DNA of 64,000 nucleotides. Origin: Herbiconiux solani NBRC 106740 (GTDB lineage Bacteria; Actinomycetota; Actinomycetes; Actinomycetales; Microbacteriaceae). Of this stretch, positions 35,805 to 49,180 are shown piece by piece. Made by a program: the position numbers and the translations under genes. The notes under the pieces were generated by a model. The model searched no databases. It was given only the letters and a program-made list of their open reading frames with translations, and had not been told where the DNA came from. The DNA lies in NCBI RefSeq assembly GCF_001571005.1, contig NZ_BCST01000001.1, positions 186,001-250,000 of the forward strand, read 5' to 3'. The stretch's first letter is position 1. Every line of letters starts with the position of its first letter.

Positions 35805-37004
35805 ATGCTCCGTTGGCTCACCGCCGGGGAATCCCACGGTCAAGAACTCGTCGCTATCGTCGAGGGTCTTCCGTCCGGCATCCCCATCACACTCGACCAG
35901 CTCCGTGCCGACCTCGCCAGGCGCAAGCTCGGCTACGGTCGCGGCGCCCGGATGAAGTTCGAGCAGGACCAGCTGAACCTGTCCGGCGGCGTCGTGCACG
36001 GCCGCACCCTCGGCAGCCCGGTCGCGATCCGCGTGGGCAACACCGAGTGGCCGAAGTGGACCGAGGTGATGGGCGTCGAGCCCCGCGACGAGCCGCTGTC
36101 CGGCACCGGCCGGAGCGCTCCGCTCACCCGCCCGCGTCCTGGCCACGCCGACCTGGTCGGCATGCAGAAGTACGACTTCGACGAGGCACGCCCGATCCTC
36201 GAGCGTGCGAGCGCCCGCGAGACGGCCGCCCGGGTGGCGCTCGGAGCGGTGGCGAAGGCCTTCCTCGGCGAGCTCGGCATCCAGCTGGTCAGCCACACCG
36301 TGGCGATCGGCCCGGTGCGGGTGCCCGAGGGCAGCCGGCTTCCCCGCCCGACGGACGTCGAGGCGCTCGACGCCGATCCGGTGCGCTGCTTCGACCCGGC
36401 CACCAGCGCCTTGATGGTCGCCGAGATCGACGACGCCCACAAGGAGGGCGACACCCTCGGCGGCGTCGTCGAGGTGCTCGCCTACGGCCTGCCGCCGGGG
36501 CTCGGCTCGCATGTGCACTGGGATCGCCGTCTCGACTCGCAGCTCGCCGCCGCCCTGATGGGCATCCAGGCGATCAAGGGCGTCGAGGTCGGCGACGGCT
36601 TCGAGACCACCCGCCGCCGCGGTTCGGCCGCGCATGACGAGCTCTACCGCGAGGGCGACGAGATCGTCCGCACCAGCGACCGCGCCGGTGGCACCGAGGG
36701 CGGCATGTCCACGGGCACCGTCCTCCGCGTCAGCGCCGGCATGAAGCCGATCGCCACCGTGCCGCACGCCCTCCACACGATCGACGTCGCCACCGGAGAG
36801 GACGCGGCCGCGCATCACCAGCGCTCGGACGTCTGCGCGGTCCCCGCCGCCGGTGTCGTGGCCGAGGCGATGACCGCTCTCGTGCTCGCGAACTCGGTTC
36901 TGGAGAAGTTCGGCGGCGACTCGGTCGGCGAGACCCGCCGCAACCTCGAGTCGTACCTGGCGAACATCCCCGAGGCGCTCCGCACCGGCATCGCCCGCGT
37001 ATGA
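35805..37004 (+). CDS. aroC: Chorismate synthase
   Basis: A 399-residue FMN-dependent enzyme that makes chorismate from EPSP, feeding e.g. trpE further along. Signatures: GESHGQ at the N-terminus, [23 protein letters not shown] and GGMSTG. Length is standard. ATG at 35805 with a leaderless -10. It overlaps aroK by four bases. Gene for EPSP synthase (aroA) is not in the window. Confidence 0.97.
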   Translation: MLRWLTAGESHGQELVAIVEGLPSGIPITLDQLRADLARRKLGYGRGARMKFEQDQLNLSGGVVHGRTLGSPVAIRVGNTEWPKWTEVMGVEPRDEPLSGTGRSAPLTRPRPGHADLVGMQKYDFDEARPILERASARETAARVALGAVAKAFLGELGIQLVSHTVAIGPVRVPEGSRLPRPTDVEALDADPVRCFDPATSALMVAEIDDAHKEGDTLGGVVEVLAYGLPPGLGSHVHWDRRLDSQLAAALMGIQAIKGVEVGDGFETTRRRGSAAHDELYREGDEIVRTSDRAGGTEGGMSTGTVLRVSAGMKPIATVPHALHTIDVATGEDAAAHHQRSDVCAVPAAGVVAEAMTALVLANSVLEKFGGDSVGETRRNLESYLANIPEALRTGIARV

Positions 37005-37513
37005 CGCTCGTGCTGATCGGTCCGCCGGCGGCCGGGAAGTCGCGGATCGGCACGCGCGTGGCGCGGCTGCTCGGCGAGCCCTTCCTCGACACCGACTCGC
37101 TGATCGTCGGCGAGCACGGGCCCATCCCGGAGATCTTCGCCCGGCACGGCGAACCCCATTTCCGGTCGCTCGAACGCGAGCAGGTCGTCGCGGCCCTCGC
37201 CGCCGGCGGCGTGATCTCCTTCGGCGGCGGCGCGGTGCTCGATCCCGACACCCAGCACGACCTCGAGGGGCTCCCCGTCGTGCTCCTGACCGTCCAGCCG
37301 CACGCCGTCCTCGGCCGGCTGGGCTCGGGCAAGCGCCCGCTCGTCCCCGACATCGAATCCTGGATCGCGGTCTTCGAGGCCCGCCGCGACCTGTACGACC
37401 GCCTGGCCGGCTTCACGGTCGACACCTCGGACCGGCCGGCCGACACCATCGCCGAGGAGATCGCGCGCTGGGCCCGCAGCCGGCGCGCGGACAGCAAGGA
37501 GAGCATCCGATGA
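37001..37513 (+). CDS. aroK: Shikimate kinase
   Basis: A 170-residue NMP-kinase-fold enzyme that phosphorylates shikimate. Walker [12 protein letters not shown] at about 6-16, shikimate-binding DTDSLI, and GGGAVL. ATGA overlaps on both sides (aroC and aroB) indicate coupled translation. Confidence 0.95.
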   Translation: MTLVLIGPPAAGKSRIGTRVARLLGEPFLDTDSLIVGEHGPIPEIFARHGEPHFRSLEREQVVAALAAGGVISFGGGAVLDPDTQHDLEGLPVVLLTVQPHAVLGRLGSGKRPLVPDIESWIAVFEARRDLYDRLAGFTVDTSDRPADTIAEEIARWARSRRADSKESIR

Positions 37514-38589
37514 CCGCCCCCGTCACCCGCATCCCGATCACCGGAGAGGGCGCGTACGACGTGATCGTCGGCCGCGGCATCCTCGACCTGGTCCGCGACG
37601 GGCTCGGCCCGGCGGTCAAGAAGGTGCTCGTCGTGCACCCTCCGACCCTCGGTGCGATCGCCGCCTCCTTCCGCGAGAGCCTCCTGGGCGACTACGAGGT
37701 GCTGCTCGCCGAGGTCCCGGATGCGGAGGCCGGCAAGCGCGTCGAGGTCGCCGCCTTCTGCTGGCAGGTCATGGGGCAGGCCGACTTCACCCGCACCGAC
37801 GCCGTGATCGGCTTCGGCGGGGGAGCGGTCACCGACCTCGCGGGCTTCGTGGCCGCGACCTGGCTCCGCGGCGTCACGCTGGTGCAGGTGCCGACCACGC
37901 TGCTCGGGATGGTCGACGCGGCCGTCGGGGGCAAGACCGGCATCAACACCAACGAGGGCAAGAACCTCGTCGGCGCCTTCTACGCGCCGAGCGTCGTCGT
38001 GGAGGACCTCGACGTGCTCACCGCGTTGCCGCGCAACGAGATCCTCGCGGGGTTCGGGGAGGTCGTGAAGTACGGCTTCATCGCCGAGCCCGAGATCCTC
38101 GACATCATCGAGGCCGACGTGGACCGGGCGACCGACCCGTCGACCGAGGAGTTCCGCCGCCTGATCGAGCTCTCGGTCGCCGTCAAGGCGCGGGTGGTCA
38201 GCAGCGACTTCAAGGAGGCCGGGCTCCGCGAGATCCTCAACTATGGCCACACCCTGGGGCACGCCATCGAGCACGCCGAGCGGTACCAGTGGCGGCACGG
38301 GGCCGCGGTGGCGGTCGGCATGATGTTCGCCGCCGAGCTGAGCCGGCTCACCCGCTCGCTGCCGGATGCCCAGGTCGACCGGATGCGCGCCATCCTGACC
38401 TCGCTGTCGTTGCCGACGACGTACCCGGGTGGTCGCTGGCCGACGTTGCTCGCGACCATGCAGCGCGACAAGAAGTCCCGGGGCGGGATGCTCCGCTTCA
38501 TCGTGCTCGACGACCTCGCCCGGCCCAGCGTGCTGCAAGGGCCGGACTCGTCGCTGTTGTTCGCCGCCTACCAAGAGATCGCGTCCTAG
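37510..38589 (+). CDS. aroB: 3-Dehydroquinate synthase
   Basis: A 359-residue NAD- and zinc-dependent enzyme for the second shikimate step. Signatures: GGGAVTDLAGFVAATWLRG, DAAVGGKTGIN, and the zinc-ligand stretch NYGHTLGHAIE. Overlaps aroK by four bases; aroQ follows after seven bases. Confidence 0.96.
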   Translation: MTAPVTRIPITGEGAYDVIVGRGILDLVRDGLGPAVKKVLVVHPPTLGAIAASFRESLLGDYEVLLAEVPDAEAGKRVEVAAFCWQVMGQADFTRTDAVIGFGGGAVTDLAGFVAATWLRGVTLVQVPTTLLGMVDAAVGGKTGINTNEGKNLVGAFYAPSVVVEDLDVLTALPRNEILAGFGEVVKYGFIAEPEILDIIEADVDRATDPSTEEFRRLIELSVAVKARVVSSDFKEAGLREILNYGHTLGHAIEHAERYQWRHGAAVAVGMMFAAELSRLTRSLPDAQVDRMRAILTSLSLPTTYPGGRWPTLLATMQRDKKSRGGMLRFIVLDDLARPSVLQGPDSSLLFAAYQEIAS

Positions 38590-38596
38590 GAGCACC

Positions 38597-39061
38597 ATGG
38601 CATCCGTCCTCGTCCTCAACGGCCCCAACCTCGGCCGCCTCGGCAGCCGCGAACCCGACGTCTACGGGTCGCAGGACCTCGGGGCGCTCGAGGCGCTGCT
38701 CGTCGCCGATGCGGCGGCTGCGGCGGCTTCCGGCGTCCCTGGTGGCGAGCCCGTCGGGATCGACCTGCGTCAGACCAACGACGAGGCCGAGCTGATCTCG
38801 TGGCTCTACGAGGCCGTCGACACGCGCACCCCAGTCATCCTGAACCCGGCCGCGTTCACGCACTACTCCTATGCGCTCCGGGATGCGGCGGCCCTGGTCA
38901 CCAAGGCCGGCCTGCCGCTCGTCGAGGTGCACATCTCGAACCCGCACGCGCGGGAGACCTTCCGGCACACGAGCGTGATCTCGGGGGTCGCGTCCGGAGT
39001 GATCGCCGGCTTCGGCTTCGGCTCGTACCGGCTCGCTCTCCGAGGCATCCTCGACCTCTGA
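38597..39061 (+). CDS. aroQ: 3-Dehydroquinate dehydratase, type II
   Basis: A 154-residue dodecameric type II dehydratase. N-terminal VLNGPNLGRLGSREPDVYG with catalytic Tyr23, and the HISNPHARE loop. The ATG at 38597 has AGGAG eight bases upstream. Last gene of the aroC-K-B-Q group; the open frame upstream lies inside aroB and is not homologous. Confidence 0.95.
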   Translation: MASVLVLNGPNLGRLGSREPDVYGSQDLGALEALLVADAAAAAASGVPGGEPVGIDLRQTNDEAELISWLYEAVDTRTPVILNPAAFTHYSYALRDAAALVTKAGLPLVEVHISNPHARETFRHTSVISGVASGVIAGFGFGSYRLALRGILDL

Positions 39062-39083
39062 GACGCCGTCCGGACGGAGCCGC

Positions 39084-39089
39084 TACACT
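39084..39089 (+). promoter_or_regulatory. -10 box upstream of efp
   Basis: TACACT 57 bases before the efp ATG, with a poor -35-like TGAGAC 18 bases upstream (39060-39065). Confidence 0.45.
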
Positions 39090-39145
39090 TCTTCAGGGCC
39101 GAAACGCCGGTCGCACCCCCAACTTCGAAACGGATCACCTCTTTC

Positions 39146-39706
39146 ATGGCTTCAACGAACGACATCAAGAACGGCACCGTGCTGAGCATCGACGGTCAGC
39201 TCTGGAACGTCATCGAGTTCCAGCACGTCAAGCCGGGCAAGGGCGGCGCGTTCGTGCGCACCAAGATCAAGAACGTGCGCACCGGCAAGCTGGTCGACCG
39301 CACCTTCAACGCCGGAGCGAAGATCGAGACGGCCAACGTCGACCGCCGCGACTTCCAGTACCTGTACAAAGACGGCGAGGACTTCGTGTTCATGGACACG
39401 ACCGACTACGACCAGATCACCATCCCCGGTGCCATCGTGGGCGACGCCGCCAACTTCATGCTCGAGCAGCAGATGGCCACCATCGCGCTGACCGGCGACG
39501 AGCCGCTCTACGTCGAGCTGCCCGCCTCCGTCGTGCTCGAGATCACGTACACCGAGCCGGGCCTCCAAGGCGACCGCTCGACCGGCGGCACCAAGAACGC
39601 CACCGTCGAGACCGGGTACGAGATCCAGGTGCCGCTGTTCCTCGAGATCGGCACCAAGGTCAAGGTCGACACGCGCACGGGCGACTACCTCGGCCGCGTC
39701 AACTAG
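39146..39706 (+). CDS. efp: Translation elongation factor P
   Basis: A 186-residue three-domain EF-P that relieves stalling at polyproline. The tip loop of domain I is [12 protein letters not shown], with a Lys at the position that contacts the peptidyl transferase centre. No epmA/epmB/ymfI modification gene is nearby. ATG at 39146 with only a weak upstream purine stretch. nusB follows after 12 bases. Confidence 0.96.
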   Translation: MASTNDIKNGTVLSIDGQLWNVIEFQHVKPGKGGAFVRTKIKNVRTGKLVDRTFNAGAKIETANVDRRDFQYLYKDGEDFVFMDTTDYDQITIPGAIVGDAANFMLEQQMATIALTGDEPLYVELPASVVLEITYTEPGLQGDRSTGGTKNATVETGYEIQVPLFLEIGTKVKVDTRTGDYLGRVN

Positions 39707-39718
39707 TCGGGCTGGTCG

Positions 39719-40126
39719 TTGAGCGCACGCACGAAGGCCCGTAAGCGGGCCCTCGACATCCTCTACGCCGCCGACGTGCGGCAGATCCCCATCCAGGAGT
39801 CGCTCGCCGCTGAGGCGGGCCGCGCCGCGGGGGAGCCCGACCGGCAGAACTCGTGGCCCTACGCCCGCGAGATCGTCGACGGCGTGATCGAGAACCAGAC
39901 CGAGATCGACGAGACGATCGAGACCTACGCGCAGGGCTGGAGCATCCCGCGGATGCCCACTATCGATCGCGCGCTGCTGCGGATCGGGGTCTGGGAGATC
40001 CAGTACAACGACGAGGTGCCCGCGAGCGTGGCGATCGCCGAGGCGGTCGAGCTGGCGAAGACGCTGTCGACGGATGACAGCTCGGGGTTCGTGAACGGGG
40101 TGCTGGGCAAGGTCGCGCTGAGTTAG
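39719..40126 (+). CDS. nusB: Transcription antitermination factor NusB
   Basis: A 135-residue helical protein of the rRNA antitermination complex. Typical ends: ARKRALDILYAADVR at the start and VAIAEAVELAKTL...DSSGFVNGVLGKV at the end. The start is TTG at 39719; no ATG or GTG in frame precedes the conserved ARKRAL. The rare start codon and weak ribosome-binding site suggest low or coupled translation with efp, the conserved neighbour. Confidence 0.94.
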   Translation: MSARTKARKRALDILYAADVRQIPIQESLAAEAGRAAGEPDRQNSWPYAREIVDGVIENQTEIDETIETYAQGWSIPRMPTIDRALLRIGVWEIQYNDEVPASVAIAEAVELAKTLSTDDSSGFVNGVLGKVALS

Positions 40127-40138
40127 CTGTGTTAGCTG

Positions 40139-40198
40139 CCGGGATGCGCGTGCTTCGCGCGCGTATCCCGGGCTGCGCCGGTCCCTGCCCGGCGCAGC
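40139..40198 (+). terminator. Two back-to-back hairpins after nusB
   Basis: Hairpin 1: CCGGGATGCGCG (40139-40150) with CGCGTATCCCGG (40160-40171), 12 bp, one G-T pair, 9-base loop. Hairpin 2: GCTGCGCCGG (40172-40181) with CCGGCGCAGC (40189-40198), 10 bp perfect, 7-base loop. They touch without a spacer. No T-run. Probably the end of the efp-nusB unit. The rest of the 280-base gap to pyrR holds no gene I can support. Confidence 0.65.
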
Positions 40199-40338
40199 GC
40201 GACATGTTCGGCCTCGGTCGCTGGCGCGGCCAAGGCCTCACCTTGGGTCGTCGAGTATGGCCCGCCGCTTGCACTTCCGGGCCGCGTGCTTCTCGTCTCG
40301 GGCTACGGGTGTCGGGGCGGGGGTGGGCGGGCCGCTGG

Positions 40339-40344
40339 TAGGGT
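40339..40344 (+). promoter_or_regulatory. Possible -10 box of the pyr operon
   Basis: TAGGGT in GGTAGGGTAGAGG, 20 to 30 bases before the PyrR-type hairpin. The -35 is not evident. Confidence 0.35.
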
Positions 40345-40364
40345 AGAGGCGCAAGACGTTGGCA

Positions 40365-40398
40365 TCCTTTAAAGCCGTCCGAGAGGCGGGGAAGGAGG
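40365..40398 (+). promoter_or_regulatory. PyrR-binding RNA hairpin covering the pyrR ribosome-binding site
   Basis: The loop region GTCCGAGAGGC matches the conserved PyrR-binding loop (UCC..GAGAGG). Flanking CCTT (40366-40369) can pair with AAGG (40392-40395), which is part of the AGGAGG ribosome-binding site eight bases before the ATG. Binding of PyrR-UMP would thus block translation, as reported for Mycobacterium smegmatis. No antiterminator/terminator pair of the Bacillus type is visible. Confidence 0.7.
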
Positions 40399-40406
40399 TC
40401 GGTTGC

Positions 40407-40943
40407 ATGGCGCGTACCGTGCTGCAGCAGACTGACATAGCCCGGGCGTTGACTCGGATCTCTCACGAGATCCTCGAGTCCAACCGGGGAGCAGGCGACC
40501 TGGTGATCCTCGGGATCCCGACCCGTGGCGTCATCCTCGCCGAACGGATCGGTCAGCTGATCGCCGGTATCGAGCCCGGCGCCGATCCTGCCTCGATGAT
40601 CGGGTCGCTCGACATCACGATGTACCGCGACGACCTCTCCAAGAACCCGACCCGCGCCCCGTCGCCGACGCGGGTGCCCCGGAACGGCATCGACGGCAAG
40701 ACGGTCGTGCTGGTCGACGACGTGCTCTACTCGGGCCGCACCATCCGCGCCGCCCTCGACGCCCTGGGCGACCTCGGCCGCCCCCGCGCGGTCCGGCTCG
40801 CCGCCCTGGTCGACCGCGGACACCGCGAGCTGCCGATCCGCGCCGACTTCGTGGGCAAGAACCTCCCCACCTCCCGCGAGGAGCGCATCCACGTGCGCCT
40901 CGCCGACATCGACGGTGTGGACGAGGTGACGATCGAAGGATGA
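40407..40943 (+). CDS. pyrR: PyrR bifunctional pyr operon regulator / uracil phosphoribosyltransferase
   Basis: A 178-residue protein of the PRPP-binding fold. The PRPP loop is [18 protein letters not shown] at about 96-113. It binds pyr mRNA when UMP is high and also has uracil phosphoribosyltransferase activity in the family. The ATG at 40407 has the strong GAAGGAGG ribosome-binding site; an in-frame TTG at 40359 would lie before the RNA hairpin and is rejected. It overlaps pyrB by four bases. Confidence 0.95.
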   Translation: MARTVLQQTDIARALTRISHEILESNRGAGDLVILGIPTRGVILAERIGQLIAGIEPGADPASMIGSLDITMYRDDLSKNPTRAPSPTRVPRNGIDGKTVVLVDDVLYSGRTIRAALDALGDLGRPRAVRLAALVDRGHRELPIRADFVGKNLPTSREERIHVRLADIDGVDEVTIEG

Positions 40944-41896
40944 AGCACCTGCTCTCGACCCGCGACCTCGCTCGCGACGACGCCATCCGCATCCTCGACA
41001 TCGCCGAGGACATGTCCGAGGTCTCCACCCGCGAGGTGAAGAAGCTCCCGGCCCTCCGCGGCAAGACCGTCGTGAACCTCTTCTTCGAGGACTCCACCCG
41101 CACCCGCATCTCGTTCGAGGCCGCCGCGAAACGCCTCTCGGCCGACGTGATCAACTTCTCGGCCAAGGGCTCGAGCGTCTCGAAGGGCGAGAGCCTCAAG
41201 GACACCGCGCAGACCCTCGCCGCCATGGGCGCCGACGGCGTCGTCATCCGCCACCCGGCCTCGGGCGCGCCCCAGGTGCTTGCCCAGAGCGACTGGATCG
41301 ACGCGGGCGTGGTCAACGCCGGCGACGGCACCCACGAGCACCCGACCCAGGCGCTCCTGGACGCCTTCACGATGCGCCGCCGCATCCACGGCACCGCCAG
41401 CCGGGGCAAGGCGCTCGACGGGGTGAGCGTCGTGATCGTCGGCGACATCCTGCACTCGCGGGTCGCGCGCTCCAACCTCTGGCTCCTCCGCACGCTCGGC
41501 GCCGAGGTGACCTTCGTCGCCCCGGCCACCCTCGTGCCGGTCGGCGCCGACACCTGGCCCGCCACGGTGAGCTTCGACCTCGACGCGACGCTCGCCGCCG
41601 TTCGTCCTGACGTGCTGATGATGCTGCGCATCCAGAGCGAGCGGATGAACGCGGCCTACTTCCCCAACGCCCGCGAGTACTCCCGCCAGTGGGGGCTGGA
41701 CGACGAGCGCCTGGCCCTCCTCGGCCCGGATAGCATTGTGATGCACCCCGGGCCGATGAATCGCGGCCTGGAGATCTCGGCCGGCGCAGCCGACTCCGCG
41801 CAGTCGACCGTGCTCGAGCAGGTCGCGAACGGGGTGTCCATCCGGATGGCAGTGCTCTACCTGCTGCTGTCCGGCGAGAGAGAGGCCCACGCATGA
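40940..41896 (+). CDS. pyrB: Aspartate carbamoyltransferase catalytic subunit
   Basis: A 318-residue transferase for the second step of UMP synthesis. Carbamoyl phosphate-binding FFEDSTRTR (about 47-55), [10 protein letters not shown] loop, HPGPMNRG near 275. No pyrI regulatory subunit is present. ATGA overlaps on both sides. Control is expected through the upstream PyrR hairpin and coupled translation. Confidence 0.96.
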   Translation: MKHLLSTRDLARDDAIRILDIAEDMSEVSTREVKKLPALRGKTVVNLFFEDSTRTRISFEAAAKRLSADVINFSAKGSSVSKGESLKDTAQTLAAMGADGVVIRHPASGAPQVLAQSDWIDAGVVNAGDGTHEHPTQALLDAFTMRRRIHGTASRGKALDGVSVVIVGDILHSRVARSNLWLLRTLGAEVTFVAPATLVPVGADTWPATVSFDLDATLAAVRPDVLMMLRIQSERMNAAYFPNAREYSRQWGLDDERLALLGPDSIVMHPGPMNRGLEISAGAADSAQSTVLEQVANGVSIRMAVLYLLLSGEREAHA

Positions 41897-43233
41897 GCGA
41901 CCGCTACCTGCTGAAGGGCGCGACGCTGCCGGACGGCCGGCCCGCCGACATCCTGATCGAGGGCGACCGCATCCTCTCGACCGCGACGACCACGACGGGC
42001 GCGAGCGCGAGCGCGAAAGCCGGCACCGGCACCACCGTCATCGACGCCGACGGCCTCGTGGCCCTCCCCGGCCTCGTCGACCTGCACACCCACCTCCGCG
42101 AGCCCGGCTTCGAGCAGAGCGAGACGGTGCTCACCGGCACCCGCGCGGCCGCGGCCGGCGGCTTCACGGCCGTGTTCGCCATGGCCAACACCCTCCCGGT
42201 CTCCGACACCGCGGGCGTCGTCGAGCAGGTGCAGGCCCTCGGCCGCGCCGCCGGCTACGCCACCGTGCGCCCGATCGGCGCCGTGACGGTCGGGCTCCAG
42301 GGGGAGCGGCTCAGCGAGATCGGCGCGATGGCCCAGTCGCTGGCCGGCGTGCGCGTCTTCTCGGACGACGGCAAGTGCGTGCACGACTCCCTGCTCATGC
42401 GCCGCGCGCTCGAGTATGTGAAGACCTTCGACGGGGTGATCGCCCAGCACGCCCAGGATCCGCGGCTGACCGAGAACGCGCAGATGAACGAGGGCGCCTT
42501 GAGTTCCGAGCTGGGCCTCAAGGGCTGGCCCGCCGTCGCCGAGGAGTCGATCATCGCCCGGGACGTGCTGCTCGCCGAGCACGTCGGAGCGCGACTGCAC
42601 ATCTGCCACCTCTCCACCGCCGGCTCGGTCGACGTGGTGCGCTGGGCCAAGGCCCGCGGCATCCAGGTCACCGCCGAGGCCACCCCGCACCACCTGCTCC
42701 TGACCGAAGAGCTGATCCGCAGCTACGACGCCCGGTACAAGGTCAACCCGCCGCTCCGCCGCGACGAGGACGTGCAGGCCCTCCGCGAGGGCGTCGCCGA
42801 CGGCACGATCGACATCATCGCGACCGACCACGCCCCGCACCCGCGCGAGAGCAAGGAGTGCGAGTGGGATGCCGCGGCATTCGGCATGGTCGGCCTCGAG
42901 TCGGCCCTCCCGGTCGTGCAGACCGCGCTCGTCGACACCGGGCTGCTCGACTGGGCCGACGTGGCCCGCGTGCTCTCGAACACGCCCGCCGCGATCGGCC
43001 GCCTGCACGACCACAGCCACTCCTTCGAGGACGGCAGCCCGGCGAACCTCACGCTCGTCGACCCGGCCGCCTCCAGCGTCTTCGCGCTCGACCGGCTGCA
43101 CGGCAAGAGCCGCAACACGCCCTTCGAGGGCGTCACGCTCTCCGGCAGCGTCCGCTGGACCTTCCACAAGGGCTTCCCGACGCTCCGCGACGGCGTGCTG
43201 GCCGAGCCGGGGGAGGTGCCGTCCCGTGTCTGA
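41893..43233 (+). CDS. pyrC: Dihydroorotase
   Basis: A 446-residue class I dihydroorotase. Metal-binding HTHLREPG near residue 64, later [10 protein letters not shown], and the Asp of IATDHAPH. A Thr/Ala/Ser-rich insert ([17 protein letters not shown]) lies around residues 31-47. ATGA overlap with pyrB; the next gene starts eight bases before its end. Confidence 0.96.
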   Translation: MSDRYLLKGATLPDGRPADILIEGDRILSTATTTTGASASAKAGTGTTVIDADGLVALPGLVDLHTHLREPGFEQSETVLTGTRAAAAGGFTAVFAMANTLPVSDTAGVVEQVQALGRAAGYATVRPIGAVTVGLQGERLSEIGAMAQSLAGVRVFSDDGKCVHDSLLMRRALEYVKTFDGVIAQHAQDPRLTENAQMNEGALSSELGLKGWPAVAEESIIARDVLLAEHVGARLHICHLSTAGSVDVVRWAKARGIQVTAEATPHHLLLTEELIRSYDARYKVNPPLRRDEDVQALREGVADGTIDIIATDHAPHPRESKECEWDAAAFGMVGLESALPVVQTALVDTGLLDWADVARVLSNTPAAIGRLHDHSHSFEDGSPANLTLVDPAASSVFALDRLHGKSRNTPFEGVTLSGSVRWTFHKGFPTLRDGVLAEPGEVPSRV

Positions 43234-43780
43234 CAAGACCGTGCCCGCGATCCTCGTGACGCTGCTCGCCCTCGTGATCCTCGCCGCGATGTTCTGGGGC
43301 TGGCGCGCCCGCAAGCGCCGCCAGACCGCGTTCGGCGCACCCACCCCGGCCCCGACGACGGATGCACGGGGCGAGCTGATCGCCGACGCCCCCGTGCTCT
43401 ACGTGGCCACCACCCGGGCCGGCGAGCCGCTCGACCGGCTCACCATCCCCGGGCTCGCCTTCCGCGGCCGCGCCACCGCGGGCATGTACCACGGCGGCTT
43501 CTCGATCGTGATCCCGGGAGAGCCCGAGACCTTCGTGGCCACCGACCGCATCCGCTCGGTCGGCACGTCCACCTGGGCGATCGACCGGGCCGTCGAGACC
43601 GGCGGCCTCGTGCGGCTGGACTGGACCTACGACAGCGCCACCGGGCCCGTCGACGTGGAGAGCTACCTCCGCGCCACCGGCCTCGGCGACGCACGACGGC
43701 TGATCGACGCCGTCGAGACCATCATCCCGGCCCCGGCTCCGCCGGACCGGACCCCGCAACAGGAAGGACCCTCGTCGTGA
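43226..43780 (+). CDS. Membrane protein of unknown function within the pyr operon
   Basis: A 184-residue protein with one N-terminal helix (about 6-25, [21 protein letters not shown]), a basic stretch (RARKRRQ), and a soluble beta-rich domain (about 50-170), ending Pro-rich. The soluble part looks like a PH-like fold (inference from alternating hydrophobic strands). The M. tuberculosis gene Rv1382 occupies the same place between pyrC and carA. GTG at 43226 overlaps pyrC by eight bases and it overlaps carA by four. Its conserved location suggests a link with pyrimidine or carbamoyl phosphate metabolism, not proven. Confidence 0.8.
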   Translation: MSDKTVPAILVTLLALVILAAMFWGWRARKRRQTAFGAPTPAPTTDARGELIADAPVLYVATTRAGEPLDRLTIPGLAFRGRATAGMYHGGFSIVIPGEPETFVATDRIRSVGTSTWAIDRAVETGGLVRLDWTYDSATGPVDVESYLRATGLGDARRLIDAVETIIPAPAPPDRTPQQEGPSS

Positions 43781-44939
43781 TCTCAACCGAACCCGCCGTT
43801 CTCGTGCTGGAAGACGGGCGACGCTACGAGGGCCGCGCCTACGGCGCCCGCGGGCGGACGCTCGGCGAGGCCGTCTTCGCCACCGGCATGACGGGCTACC
43901 AGGAGACCCTGACCGACCCGAGCTACGCCGGCCAGATCGTCATGCAGACCGCGCCGCACATCGGCAACACGGGCGTCAACGACACCGACAAGGAGTCGTC
44001 GAAGATCTGGGTCGCCGGCTACGTGGTGCGCGACCCCTCCCGCGTGGTCTCGAACTTCCGCGCCCAGCGGAGCCTCGACGACGACCTGAAGACCGATGGC
44101 GTGGTCGGCATCTCGGGTGTCGACACCCGCGCCATCACCCGGCACCTCCGCAGCCTCGGCGCCATGCGCGCCGGCATCTTCTCGGGCGACCAGTACGCCC
44201 TCTCCGACACCGAGCAGCTGAACGTCGTGCGCTCGGGTGCCGGGATGGCGGGCCAGAACCTCTCCACGGTCGTGTCCACGCCCGAGCGCTACCAGGTGCC
44301 CGCGAGGGGCGAGCGGATCGGCTCCGTGGCGGTGCTCGACCTCGGCGTCAAGACGTCGACCCTTACCTACCTCGCCGAACGCGGTTTCGACGTCGAGGTG
44401 CTGCCCGCCTCCAGCACGGTCGAGGAGGTCACCGCCCTCGCACCGGACGCCCTGTTCTACTCCAACGGCCCCGGCGACCCGGAGGCCTCGGAGGCGCAGG
44501 TCGAGCTCCTCCGCGACGTGCTCCGCACCGGCACGCCGTACTTCGGCATCTGCTTCGGCAACCAGCTGCTCGGCCGCGCGCTCGGCTTCGGCACCTACAA
44601 GCTGCCCTTCGGCCACCGCGGGATCAACCAGCCCGTGCTCGACCGCGCCACCGGCCGGGTCGAGATCACCAGCCAGAACCACGGCTTCGCGGTCGAGGCG
44701 CCCCGCGAGGGCATCGTCGACTCGCCCGCCGGCTTCGGCCGGGTCGAGGTCAGCCACGTGAGCCTCAACGACGACGTCGTGGAAGGGCTCCGGTGCCTGG
44801 ACATCGACGCCTTCTCGGTGCAGTACCACCCCGAGGCGGCCGCCGGCCCCCACGACTCCATGTACCTGTTCGACCGCTTCCGCGACATGATCCTCGCGAA
44901 GACGAACGCACCCGCCCTCTCCGAAGGAGACGACCAGTA

Positions 44940-44940
<1 letters not shown>
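43777..44940 (+). CDS. carA: Carbamoyl phosphate synthetase small subunit
   Basis: A 387-residue glutaminase subunit. N-terminal carA domain (1-190), then a class I glutamine amidotransferase with the Cys of [11 protein letters not shown] and HPE in [15 protein letters not shown] start overlapping the previous stop (GTGA). Its stop and the carB start share a base (TAATG). Supplies ammonia to CarB. Confidence 0.97.
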
Positions 44941-48214
<3,274 letters not shown>

Positions 48215-48218
<4 letters not shown>

Positions 48219-49180
48219 CGGGCGGCACGTCCCCGGCCGCTGCTTCCGGCTCGGCCCCGTCTCCGGCCCCGTCTCCGGCTCCGTTCGGCGCGCGACTGGA
48301 TGCGGTGTTCGCGTCGCGCGGGCACCTGTGCGTCGGCATCGACCCGCATCCGTATCTGCTCGCCGACTGGGGCCTTTCGGCCTCGGCCGACGGTGCGCGA
48401 TCCTTCGGGCTCGCCGTCGTGGAGGCCGCGGCGGCCTCGGGTCGCGCGGGCATCCTGAAGCCGCAGGTCGCGTTCTTCGAGGCCTACGGGTCGGCCGGCT
48501 TCCGCGCCCTCGAGGAGGTGCTCGCCGCCGCGCGCGACGCGGAGCTGCTCGTCATCGGTGACGCCAAGCGCGGCGACATCGGCTCGACCAACGACGGCTA
48601 CGCGGCCGCCTGGCTCACGGCGGGCTCACCCCTCGAAGTGGATGCGCTGACGGTCACGGCCTACACCGGCGTCGGCGCCCTCGACGGCCTGTTCGGCGTC
48701 GCGGAGGCGAACGGCAAGGGCGTGTTCGTGCTGAGCGCCACGTCGAACCCGGAGTCGCACGGGCTCCAGCGGGCCCGGCCCGGCTCGGGCGGTGGGGCTG
48801 CGCTTGGCACTGGGATCGGCCCTGGCACCGGCACCGGCGCTGCCGGCGGCACCGTCGCGACGCTCATCGCCGCGGAGGTCGCGGCGCGCAACACCGACCG
48901 CACCCGCCTCGGCGACTTCGGGCTCGTGCTCGGCGCGACCAAGCGCCTCGACGACTACGGCTTCACGGCCGAGGCCCTCCGCGGCCTCTCGACCACGCCC
49001 GTGCTCGCGCCCGGGTTCGGCTTCCAGGGCGCCGAGTTCTCGGCCATCCCGCACGTCTTCGGGCCGCTGGCTCCGGATCTCGTCGTGAGCGTCTCGCGAT
49101 CGATCCTGCAGGCCGGCCCCGACGGCCTCACCGCCGCGATCGAGGCCGAGGCCGCCCGCCTGGCCGAGGTGATCGCGTGA
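48215..49180 (+). CDS. pyrF: Orotidine 5'-phosphate decarboxylase
   Basis: A 321-residue decarboxylase of the mycobacterial-type subfamily (longer than the E. coli enzyme). Active-site motif [15 protein letters not shown] near residues 114-128. A Gly/Thr-rich, low-complexity insert (around residues 188-210, [19 protein letters not shown]) interrupts the barrel between two conserved parts, and the N-terminus is Pro/Ala/Ser-rich. Overlaps carB and gmk by four bases each. pyrD and pyrE are not in the window. Confidence 0.94.
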
